Program-made: the position numbers and the translations under genes | Shown: positions 1 through 5,153 of the stretch, one piece after another | Layout of the letters: each line of letters starts with the position of its first letter | Numbering within the stretch: position 1 is the stretch's first letter | The notes under the pieces: model-generated | Told to the model about the DNA's origin: nothing | Seen by the model: only the letters and a program-made list of their open reading frames with translations | The model's database searches: none | Assembly: GCA_015654495.1 (NCBI GenBank) | Contig: JAATGW010000172.1 | Span: forward strand, 1-5,153 | Length of the DNA: 5,153 nucleotides | Source: Chitinophagales bacterium | GTDB taxonomy: Bacteria; Bacteroidota; Bacteroidia; Chitinophagales; Chitinophagaceae | Direction: 5' to 3'

Positions 1-1
1 C

Positions 2-985
2 CAAATTAAATTTGATATCCCATTTTCTATCCGCGACCTGGCAACCGTGCGAGAAGGCAGATCAATTACTGATACTTATAATAATAGTTTGCTCCTTGCA
101 CAGCACTGCGAGCGACTGGGCTATAACCGGTTCTGGCTTGCCGAACATCATAATATGGAAAGTATCGCCAGCGCAGCTACCTCGGTATTGATCGGGTATA
201 TTGCTAATGGTACTAAAACAATTCGTGTGGGTTCCGGCGGAATCATGTTGCCAAATCATGCTCCGCTTGTTATTGCAGAACAATTCGGCACACTGGCATC
301 GCTTTTTCCCGGCAGAATTGATCTCGGCCTTGGTCGCGCACCCGGAACGGACCAGGTAACGGCAATGGCCCTCCGCCGCGACCGTTTTGCCGGTTATGAT
401 TTCCCTGAGCAGGTGAAGGAACTGCTAAATTATTTTTCGGTTGAAAATAAGACATCAAAGGTGCGGGCGATCCCAGGCGAAGGACTGGAAATTCCGGTCT
501 GGATTTTAGGTTCGAGTACAGATAGTGCCTATCTCGCCGCGGCGATGGGATTGCCATATGCTTTTGCAAGTCATTTCGCTCCAACATTTCTGATGGAGGC
601 ACTCCAGATTTATCGCAGTAATTTTCAACCTTCTGTCTATCTGAAAAAACCATATACAATGGCCGCGGTTAATGTGATTGCCGCTGAAAGATCCGAAGAA
701 GCAGAGAAACTCTCCCGTTCATTCAAACAAATGATCGCAAATGTTATCCGTGATATCAGGAAACCCATGCCTGCGCCATCTGATGCAGCAGAAAATATCA
801 GTCCTGAGATATTAGCTGCCATGCGGTCATTTATGACCTATAGTTTTACCGGCGATAAGAAACAGGTTCAAGAGAAAGTTGCAGCTTTTATCTCAGCCAC
901 CAAAGTTGACGAGCTCATGATAGTCACCCATGTATACGACCAGGAAGCAAAACGGAATTCATATGCTTTGCTGATGGAAGCATAG
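2..985 (+). CDS. LLM-class flavin-dependent oxidoreductase (luciferase-like monooxygenase, MsnO8/YhbW type), 5' end cut by window
   Basis: Predicted cytoplasmic TIM-barrel enzyme of the bacterial luciferase-like superfamily (PF00296), which uses reduced flavin; the substrate cannot be read from sequence. The frame is open to the left edge. The residues before the GTG at 47 read QIKFDIPFSIRDLAT, matching the family's usual PFS-x-LDLA N-terminus, so the GTG is internal and the real start lies only a few codons outside. Counting from that GTG, hallmarks are RLGYNRFWLAEHHNM (23-37), the IRVGSGGIMLPNHAPL barrel segment (59-74), EQFGTLASLFPGRIDLGLGRAPGTD (78-102) and PVWILGSS (150-157). The C-terminal helix region with FTGDKKQVQEKV (267-278) and the final strand VDELMIV (287-293) are intact, so only the extreme N-terminus is missing. 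No partner reductase gene is visible. The next gene on this strand starts 187 bp downstream, so an operon with it is doubtful. Family assignment is firm; substrate is unknown. Confidence 0.93.
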   Translation, partial: QIKFDIPFSIRDLATVREGRSITDTYNNSLLLAQHCERLGYNRFWLAEHHNMESIASAATSVLIGYIANGTKTIRVGSGGIMLPNHAPLVIAEQFGTLASLFPGRIDLGLGRAPGTDQVTAMALRRDRFAGYDFPEQVKELLNYFSVENKTSKVRAIPGEGLEIPVWILGSSTDSAYLAAAMGLPYAFASHFAPTFLMEALQIYRSNFQPSVYLKKPYTMAAVNVIAAERSEEAEKLSRSFKQMIANVIRDIRKPMPAPSDAAENISPEILAAMRSFMTYSFTGDKKQVQEKVAAFISATKVDELMIVTHVYDQEAKRNSYALLMEA

Positions 986-1034
986 AAGCCAACATATCCT
1001 GCTTTCCGGTAATTTTTAAGAATATCAGAATATT

Positions 1035-1107
1035 TTCCCCTGTCGGGCGGTTCCCTGTAACCTTTTTGTCCCGTAGGAGGTCAGAATCATGCGCCGTTTC
1101 CGGGCAT
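1035..1107. repeat. Probable degenerate dispersed Bacteroidota intergenic repeat
   Basis: The spacer between the oxidoreductase and the hydrolase contains blocks such as CCCTGTCGGGCGG, CCTTTTTGTCCCGTAGG and AGGTCAGAATCAT, which is unlike the surrounding coding DNA. Modules built around GTCCCGTAGGGAC recur between genes in many Bacteroidota genomes (recalled, not searched). Here the right half of that core is altered to GTCCCGTAGGAGGTC. A weak stem with one bulge, ATGCgCC against GGGCAT, lies at about 1089-1107. The minus strand has a chance 71-codon reading frame across it, which I do not regard as a gene. Boundaries are approximate, and calling it a repeat rests on recognition, because only one copy is in the window. 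Confidence 0.35.
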
Positions 1108-1172
1108 ATAATATCTTTAATTAATCTCAATGGAATCATTGGATATATTAGCGGGACGATAAATTAAACAGA

Positions 1173-2513
1173 ATGAAAAAAATATTGGTTGTAGTACTGG
1201 TTTCTGTAATGGGTCAGTCTTTGGTTGGTCAGGATGCTGCGGTAAAACTGGATGAGCTTATGAGCGCCTACGCAAAACAGTACAAATTTAATGGTACGGT
1301 GCTGGTGGCTAAAGGCGGAAAATTTTTGCTGGATAAAGGTTATGGATGGCGCAACGCAGCAAATAAAATTGCCAATGATCCCAATACAATATTGCAGATC
1401 GGTTCTATTACGAAACAGTTTACAGCAATAATGATCCTGAAATTGCAGGAACAAAAAAAGCTGAATGTGAATGATAAACTCAGCAAATATTTTCCGGCAT
1501 ATCCCAAGGGTGATAGTATTACCATAAAGCATTTGTTAACGCATACCTCCGGTATTTACAGCTATACGAACGACGGAGCTTTTATGGAGAATGAGGTGAC
1601 AAAACCAATCAGCAGAAAGCAGATGATGGCTATGTTTGAAAATAAGCCTCTTGATTTTTCACCCGGAACAAAATGGGAGTATTCCAATTCGGCCTATACA
1701 TTGCTTGGATATATTATCGAAGATGTAACGCATATGACCTACTATGCAGCTGCAAGAAAAATGATTTTTGAACCGTTGAAGATGATACATACAGGTTTTG
1801 ATTTCACACATTTTGCAGGTAATGAAAAGGCGATAGGATATATGCGTATCAATGCCGAGGTTCAGACGCCTGCACCGATAGTGGATTCTTCGGTATCATT
1901 TTCGGCCGGTGCAATGTATACAACTACGGGTGATCTTTTTAAATGGTATCAGTCGCTGAAAAATAACAAAATAATTTCCGCAGCATCATTTGAGATGGCT
2001 GCCACGCCGGTATTGAACAGATATGGTTTCGGACTTGGTATTGATTCTGTTTCCGGAATGCGGCGTGTGGGCCATGGCGGCGGCATCCATGGTTTTACAA
2101 CAAATATTTCGATGCTTTTCGCAGATGATATTTGCATCATACTTCTGAATAATGGTTCCAATTCATTCCTGAGTGCGATTACAGAAAGCATTTACGCCAT
2201 CCTTTATAATAAACCTTATGAAATTCCAAAAGAAAGAACTGCCATTGCTGTAGATGAAGAAACACTCAGGCAATATGAAGGTGAATATGAATTAAGCCCG
2301 GGATTTATACTGACTGTAAGGAATAAATCCGGCAGGTTAATGGTGCAAGCCACCGGTCAGCCGGAATTTGAAGTTTTTGCAGAGAAAGCAGATTTCTTTT
2401 TTCTGAAGGTGATTGATGCGCAACTGCAATTCAAACGTGATGCGCAGAATAAGGTGGAGAGTGTGGTGTTGTTTCAGGGTGGAAGAGAGATGCCAGGTAA
2501 GAAGATTAAATAG
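1173..2513 (+). CDS. Secreted serine hydrolase of the beta-lactamase/PBP4* family (class C-like)
   Basis: Predicted exported acyl-serine hydrolase (Beta-lactamase family, PF00144), 446 aa. Residues 1-19 form a signal peptide (MKK, hydrophobic ILVVVLVSVMG, then SLVG before Gln20); Gln at mature position 1 suits Bacteroidota signal peptidase I substrates, and there is no lipobox Cys. Catalytic motifs are complete: S78-I-T-K81 (nucleophile and general base, in QIGSITKQFTA), Y170-S-N172 (in WEYSNSAYTLLGY) and H301-G-G303 (in VGHGGGIHGF, the KTG-equivalent). HLLTHTSGI (120-128) is the usual family landmark. After about residue 360 comes a beta-rich C-terminal domain, roughly 365-440, beginning LRQYEGEYEL and resembling DUF3471-type lipocalin-like tails. 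The start follows an A-rich leader (AAATTAAACAGA) without Shine-Dalgarno, and the signal peptide begins right there. It is likely a periplasmic or secreted peptidase/esterase acting on peptidoglycan peptides, D-amino-acid peptides or esters. Antibiotic resistance should not be assumed from the fold. Confidence 0.93.
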   Translation: MKKILVVVLVSVMGQSLVGQDAAVKLDELMSAYAKQYKFNGTVLVAKGGKFLLDKGYGWRNAANKIANDPNTILQIGSITKQFTAIMILKLQEQKKLNVNDKLSKYFPAYPKGDSITIKHLLTHTSGIYSYTNDGAFMENEVTKPISRKQMMAMFENKPLDFSPGTKWEYSNSAYTLLGYIIEDVTHMTYYAAARKMIFEPLKMIHTGFDFTHFAGNEKAIGYMRINAEVQTPAPIVDSSVSFSAGAMYTTTGDLFKWYQSLKNNKIISAASFEMAATPVLNRYGFGLGIDSVSGMRRVGHGGGIHGFTTNISMLFADDICIILLNNGSNSFLSAITESIYAILYNKPYEIPKERTAIAVDEETLRQYEGEYELSPGFILTVRNKSGRLMVQATGQPEFEVFAEKADFFFLKVIDAQLQFKRDAQNKVESVVLFQGGREMPGKKIK

Positions 2514-2515
2514 GT

Positions 2516-2539
2516 TTTACGTTCAACGTTGAACGTAAA
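2516..2539. terminator. Perfect 24-bp palindrome between convergent genes (possible bidirectional terminator)
   Basis: TTTACGTTCAAC is followed immediately by its exact reverse complement GTTGAACGTAAA. The outermost flanks (GT on the left, GT on the right) could add two G-U wobble pairs in RNA. It starts two bases after the hydrolase stop (2511-2513) and ends 12 bases before the stop of the opposite-strand membrane gene (2552-2554), the expected place for a shared terminator. However, neither side has a proper U-tract: GTGTGG follows on the plus strand and ACCTATTT on the minus strand. A protein-binding palindrome or repeat unit is the alternative. The palindrome is certain; the function is inferred. 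Confidence 0.55.
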
Positions 2540-2551
2540 GTGTGGAACAGG

Positions 2552-3016
2552 TTAGAGGTAGGCGATAAGTCTGCCACAGGCAATAATGGCAATCCATGCA
2601 ATTATGGAAATTACGGCATTGAATTTTGCAAGGGTGGGTGTATTGTCTCCCTCAATTTTCAGGTGGGTACGAAAAACAAATCTATCGAAGATCAGTGCAT
2701 TGATACATGCCAATAGGAGCAAGATCAGTTTTAGCTGAAATACTGTACTTGATCCGAGCGCTTCTGCATTCGTAAGGAACATAAGTAAGCCGGAAGGAAT
2801 TACGAGGATCAATCCGCGGCGCGACCAGGGTAGAAGATAGCGGGCCATATCGGCGACCGGCAGCCGGAGAGAAATATTTAGTAAACGCAGATCGAATAGA
2901 ATGGCTGCTCCCGCAACCAATACGATCCCGGTAATATGCATGATTTCAAGAAAAGGATAAAGCCAGATGGATTGGCGTATGCCTGCAGCCCAGGATCCCG
3001 CTTCCAGTGCACGCAA
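2552..3016 (-). CDS. Four-helix inner-membrane protein, DUF6644-like
   Basis: Small integral membrane protein, 154 aa from the TTG at 3016. Predicted membrane helices are about residues 19-41, 67-83, 93-111 and 133-153. Recognisable family features are IRQSIWLYPFLEIMHITG (13-30, with Glu24 and His27 in helix 1), LFDLRLL (40-46) and FQLKLILLLLACINALIFDR (93-112), matching the DUF6644 pattern as I recall it. TTG at 3016 is the only ATG/GTG/TTG start before the TGA at 3055-3053, but it encodes the L of a TDWL motif, and family members usually carry several residues before WL. The frame is open further upstream, and a CTG (3046-3044) overlapping the TGA of the preceding gene, or an ATT (3043 or 3052), would give a more typical N-terminus (IFFAAITDWL...). 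It lies directly downstream of the DUF6152-like gene on the same strand, so the two are almost certainly co-transcribed. The biochemical role is unknown; it could be a membrane partner or electron/metal-handling anchor for the exported protein. Confidence 0.8.
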   Translation of the reverse strand: MRALEAGSWAAGIRQSIWLYPFLEIMHITGIVLVAGAAILFDLRLLNISLRLPVADMARYLLPWSRRGLILVIPSGLLMFLTNAEALGSSTVFQLKLILLLLACINALIFDRFVFRTHLKIEGDNTPTLAKFNAVISIIAWIAIIACGRLIAYL

Positions 3017-3042
3017 CCAGTCAGTTATTGCAGCGAAGAAAA

Positions 3043-3396
3043 TCAGCGCAATTCATATTTAACTTCTTCTACAAATATCCTTTCGGCGCGCATTTCATCT
3101 TTTGTTTTTTTGTGCGGGTAGCCGTATACGTGAAGTTTATTTCCTTTTTTTAATTTATCAACGGGTACACCACGGGCCTCCATCCTGCTGGTAGGTGCAA
3201 GTATAACCATCCATGTTTTTTTTCCATCTTTTACTTTGGCTGTCGCATGTGGATTTTCATAAGTAAATTCTACAATTTCGCCTGTGTACTCCACAACTTT
3301 GGTTTGGTCATAATCAGCCCAGCCATGATGGAAGGGAACAAAAGCTAAGGAAACCAGGATCAACAAGGGCAGGGTGAGTTTTTTGAGCTGGTTCAT
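3043..3396 (-). CDS. Small exported DUF6152-like protein
   Basis: A 117-aa protein with an N-terminal export signal (MNQLKK then hydrophobic LTLPLLILVSLAFVPF, residues 7-22), so it probably acts in the periplasm or on the outer face of the inner membrane. The mature part is beta-rich: VVEYTGEIVEFTYENPHATAKV (34-55), TWMVILAPTSRMEARG (61-76), LKKGNKLHVYGYPHKK (82-97) and MRAERIFV (102-109). These match the DUF6152 pattern (HHxWxxYD near the N-terminus, tGxVxeFxxxNPH, PxSRMxxRG, GxxvxvxGyP, eMRAerI) and suggest a small OB-like barrel (inference). His23-His24, His50 and His95 are candidate ligands. No clear A-x-A cleavage site precedes HH. The ATG at 3396 is preceded by an A-rich leader (TTTAAAAAAGCACAAT) without Shine-Dalgarno. 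It is the first gene of a two-gene unit with the DUF6644-like membrane gene, which follows without a real gap. Function is unknown. Confidence 0.82.
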   Translation of the reverse strand: MNQLKKLTLPLLILVSLAFVPFHHGWADYDQTKVVEYTGEIVEFTYENPHATAKVKDGKKTWMVILAPTSRMEARGVPVDKLKKGNKLHVYGYPHKKTKDEMRAERIFVEEVKYELR

Positions 3397-3505
3397 ATTG
3401 TGCTTTTTTAAAGTGAATATCAGTTGTTTAAAGTTAGTGTTTTTATAGGCGTCTTTTTAGTTGAGTCCAGAGGCAGCATGGTTGAAATGATGTGTTTTTT
3501 CACTG

Positions 3506-3601
3506 AATTCCGGAGAATTTTCGGATGGCAAAATGTGTTTCTACTTTAATGCGGCAATTCTTTGATTATACCTTAGCACAGCCGGAATTGAAATTAATTC
3601 C
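3506..3601. promoter_or_regulatory. Candidate operator half-sites upstream of the ORF6N gene
   Basis: The 213-bp divergent region 3397-3609 must hold promoters for both the DUF6152 unit (leftward) and the ORF6N gene (rightward). It contains AATTCCGG at 3506-3513, its exact inverse CCGGAATT at 3582-3589, and a further AATTCC at 3596-3601. The last two form GGAATT-N6-AATTCC, ending eight bases before the ORF6N ATG. A related pair of direct blocks, GAATTCCGGA (3505-3514) and GAATTTTCGGA (3515-3525), sits at the upstream end. Autoregulation by the ORF6N protein is possible but wholly inferred. No convincing Bacteroidota -33/-7 promoter (TTTG, TAnnTTTG) was found, only one-mismatch -7 candidates. 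Confidence 0.22.
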
Positions 3602-3609
3602 TGAAAATT

Positions 3610-4134
3610 ATGGAAATTCGATTTATTCAAAAGAGGATATTTGAACTAAGAGGCCAGAAAGTGATATTTGATTTTGATCTTGCTGCTATGTACGAAGTGG
3701 AAAACAGAGTTTTAAAACAGGCAGTTAAACGCAATATTGATCGTTTTCCGGATGATTTCATGTTTCAGCTTTCAATTAAAGAGTGGCAGGAGGTTATCAC
3801 AAATTGTGATAAGCTCCTGCCTGCGAAAGTCAAATTTAGCCCAGCCACACCCTTTGCCTTTACTGAACAGGGCATCGCCATGTTATCAAGTGTGTTAAAA
3901 AGTAAAAAAGCTATAGAAATAAATATGGGAATAATGCGAACCTTTGTATTTATCCGTCAATATTCACTGTCGCACGATGATTTAACAAGGCAGCTAAAAG
4001 AACTTGAATCCAGGTACAATATACAGTTCAGGGATGTTTATGAAGCCATCAACTATCTTTTAAAAAAAGATAAAGTGGTTGTGGAATTTAAGCGTCGTAA
4101 ACGAATAGGATTTCAAACATCTAAAAACCGCTAG
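3610..4134 (+). CDS. ORF6N domain-containing protein (phage-type DNA-binding domain)
   Basis: A 174-aa protein with an N-terminal ORF6N domain (PF10543, related to KilA-N), found in phage antirepressor-like proteins and common as stand-alone genes in Bacteroidota. The domain spans about residues 3-95: IQKRIFELRGQKVIFDFDLA (6-25), MYEVENRVLKQAVKRNIDRF (27-46), PDDFMFQLSIKEW (47-59), a variable segment (60-80) and FAFTEQGIAMLSSVLKSKKA (82-101). A helical region with MRTFVFIRQY (109-118) and a probable short coiled coil (122-152) follows. The tail KRRKRIGF (161-168) is the usual C-terminal signature of this family, so the gene looks full length. The ATG at 3610 follows AATTCCTGAAAATT, with no Shine-Dalgarno. 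Residues 59-71 are encoded by a near-perfect DNA hairpin (3785-3821). No phage structural, integrase or toxin gene is nearby. DNA binding is inferred from the domain; the target is unknown. Confidence 0.92.
   Translation: MEIRFIQKRIFELRGQKVIFDFDLAAMYEVENRVLKQAVKRNIDRFPDDFMFQLSIKEWQEVITNCDKLLPAKVKFSPATPFAFTEQGIAMLSSVLKSKKAIEINMGIMRTFVFIRQYSLSHDDLTRQLKELESRYNIQFRDVYEAINYLLKKDKVVVEFKRRKRIGFQTSKNR
3785..3821. repeat. Near-perfect 37-nt inverted repeat inside the ORF6N coding sequence
   Basis: The left arm GGCAGGAGGTTATCACAA (3785-3802) and right arm TTGTGATAAGCTCCTGCC (3804-3821) are reverse complements at 17 of 18 positions, with a single A at the centre (3803) and one G-G mismatch (3793/3813). 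The pairing stops abruptly at both ends. It encodes residues W59 to P71, the variable stretch between the two conserved halves of the ORF6N domain, and keeps the frame open. An extruded DNA or mRNA hairpin would be very stable. Whether it is an inserted palindromic unit, a recombination site or a regulatory RNA structure cannot be told from one copy. Confidence 0.85.
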
Positions 4135-4169
4135 CAGGAATTTATTATTTATTTAGACATACTGCCGGA

Positions 4170-4187
4170 AATCCTTAGAATAGGATT
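4170..4187. terminator. Weak hairpin in convergent spacer (possible terminator)
   Basis: The 145-bp spacer 4135-4279 lies between the 3' ends of the ORF6N gene and dnaE2. It holds AATCCT-N6-AGGATT (4170-4187) and a second small stem ATTGC-N6-GCAAT (4206-4221). Neither is followed by a clear U-tract. Position between convergent stop codons is the main argument for termination. I see nothing else in this spacer. Confidence 0.22.
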
Positions 4188-4279
4188 GTGGTGATACTGG
4201 ACTTAATTGCTGCCTGGCAATCTACAAACCGGATATATGTCATAATTTATTGTTTCTGATTTGGCTTTTAAGAAAGAAG

Positions 4280-5152
4280 CTATTTAAAATTCCTCGCTTC
4301 AGGAAAAACCAATTCCTGCTGATTCGTGTGTGCTCCTGCTTTTTTATTTGCTCCCGGATAACTCGGTACAACGGCAGTTTTTTCATCTGCCCTGGAAAGC
4401 GTATTGAGTGATAATGGCATTTCATCTGTTGGTAACAGGTCCCTTAAAAAGCCGGAGATATCAAAACATCTTTGTGCAATAATATGGATCACTTTTCCTT
4501 CTATCTGCAATTTGCCTTCCACCATTATCAATTTCGACTGCAGAATTTCTTTCCTGTATTTCTCAAAAAGATTTTCGAATATGACAAGATTTGAAAATCC
4601 AAATTCATCTTCAATTGTCATAAAACAAATCCCACCCGCTGTTCCGGGTCTTTGTCTTACCAGTACAAGGCCGGCTACTTTCACAGGGTCTCCATCATGC
4701 ATTGATGGAAGTTCAAGCGAAGAACGGATCTTCAGCATTTCCAGTTTTTCACGGATAAAACTTACAGGATGCGCTTTTAATGACAGTGATAAAGTTGCAT
4801 AGTCATGAACTACGTGCTCTGGTTCAGTCATTTCGGGAAGCGATACATTTTCTTCGGTAGCATCCGCCGGGATCCGGCCCTCAAAAATTCCAAAGGAACG
4901 ATCCTTGGTGGATACCTCGCATAAGGCTCTGCGCCGGTCAAGCCCAATTGTTCTGAATGCATCTGCACCCGCCAATTTTTCCATGGCGGCATCCGGCAAA
5001 CCGATGTCTCTTAACGCATTTACACTTGCACATAACCCATTTCGCTTCGACACAAGTAAATTCATATCTTCTTCCTGCAAACCTTTTACCTGACTGATGC
5101 CAAGCCGAAACGCAAAAAACTTACCCGGTGTTTCCGCGAGTTTATTATCCCA
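4280..5152 (-). CDS. dnaE2: Error-prone DNA polymerase DnaE2 (ImuC), C-terminal part, cut by window
   Basis: About 290 C-terminal residues of a C-family DNA polymerase alpha subunit of the DnaE2/ImuC type, which does translesion, mutagenic synthesis in the SOS response with ImuA and ImuB. The frame is open to the right edge: residues before the TTG at 5080 read WDNKLAETPGKFF then AFRLGISQVKG, so that TTG is internal. Numbering from it, 1-50 is the helix-hairpin-helix region (VNALRDIGLP, MEKLAGADAFRTIGLDRR). LPEMTEPEHVVHDYATLSLS (81-100) and LKAHPVSF (101-108) are DnaE2 landmarks, and 133-205 is the OB domain (VAGLVLVRQRPGTAGG, FMTIEDEFGFSNLVIF, VEGKLQIEGKVIHIIAQRC). The last residues FPEARNFK match the usual DnaE2 ending. 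The catalytic palm and PHP domains lie outside the window. Replicative DnaE1 is less likely because of the RQRPGTAGG and ending signatures. imuA/imuB would be expected upstream, beyond the right edge; the stop codon (4282-4280) marks the end of any such operon. Confidence 0.94.
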   Translation of the reverse strand, partial: WDNKLAETPGKFFAFRLGISQVKGLQEEDMNLLVSKRNGLCASVNALRDIGLPDAAMEKLAGADAFRTIGLDRRRALCEVSTKDRSFGIFEGRIPADATEENVSLPEMTEPEHVVHDYATLSLSLKAHPVSFIREKLEMLKIRSSLELPSMHDGDPVKVAGLVLVRQRPGTAGGICFMTIEDEFGFSNLVIFENLFEKYRKEILQSKLIMVEGKLQIEGKVIHIIAQRCFDISGFLRDLLPTDEMPLSLNTLSRADEKTAVVPSYPGANKKAGAHTNQQELVFPEARNFK

Positions 5153-5153
5153 G

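Noticed and set aside
534..545. 12-bp palindrome TCGCCGCGGCGA in the oxidoreductase gene
   Set aside because: It arises from consecutive Ala codons (LAAAMG), is short, and has no positional logic.
270..659. 129-codon minus-strand reading frame antisense to the oxidoreductase
   Set aside because: It is fully inside a well-recognised gene and its product is low-complexity (Pro/Arg-rich) without any family resemblance.
924..1139. 71-codon minus-strand reading frame across the oxidoreductase end and the spacer
   Set aside because: It overlaps a real gene and a probable repeat, has no recognisable domain, and is best explained as chance translation of the repeat.
1164..1532. 122-codon minus-strand reading frame antisense to the hydrolase
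   Set aside because: It lies opposite a strongly supported gene with complete catalytic motifs, and its Phe/Ile/Cys-rich product is typical of antisense to Bacteroidota coding DNA.
2073..2093. Two CCATGG sites flanking a GGC-rich stretch in the hydrolase gene
   Set aside because: They are explained by codons for the conserved HGGGIHG active-site loop.
3569..3576. TACCTTAG as a Bacteroidota -7 promoter element before the ORF6N gene
   Set aside because: It has one mismatch to TAnnTTTG and no TTG at the expected -33 spacing. Similar one-off matches (for example TATCTTTA at 1112-1119) occur elsewhere, so it is not distinctive.
4404..4802. 132-codon plus-strand reading frame antisense to dnaE2
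   Set aside because: The minus strand encodes unmistakable DnaE2 motifs across the whole interval.

Overview
The window looks like chromosomal DNA of a Bacteroidota bacterium, probably of the Chitinophagaceae/Sphingobacteriia type. This is inferred from three things: moderate-to-low GC, A/T-rich leaders without Shine-Dalgarno sequences before the start codons, and a signal peptide that places Gln at the predicted mature N-terminus. No species can be named. There are no rRNA, tRNA, CRISPR, transposase or integrase genes.

Layout. (1) Positions 2-985 (+): nearly complete luciferase-like flavin oxidoreductase, open at the left edge. (2) 986-1172: spacer with a probable degenerate copy of a dispersed Bacteroidota intergenic repeat. 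(3) 1173-2513 (+): secreted serine hydrolase of the beta-lactamase/penicillin-binding-protein fold. (4) 2514-2551: convergent junction filled by a perfect 24-bp palindrome. (5) 3396-2552 (-): a two-gene unit, an exported DUF6152-type protein followed, with overlap or near-overlap, by a four-helix DUF6644-type membrane protein that has no conventional start codon where the family would place one. (6) 3397-3609: divergent intergenic region with AATTCC/CCGGAATT half-sites. (7) 3610-4134 (+): stand-alone ORF6N-domain protein with a near-perfect 37-nt hairpin inside its coding sequence. (8) 4135-4279: convergent spacer with two weak hairpins. (9) 4280-5152 (-): C-terminal part of the error-prone polymerase DnaE2 (ImuC), open at the right edge.

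The genes do not form one pathway. The only clear functional unit is the DUF6152-DUF6644 pair. DnaE2 is probably the end of an SOS mutasome operon (imuA-imuB-dnaE2) whose upstream genes lie outside the window. The best candidates for something undescribed are the hairpin embedded in the ORF6N gene, the DUF6152/DUF6644 envelope pair with its candidate metal-binding histidines, and the perfect palindrome between convergent genes.
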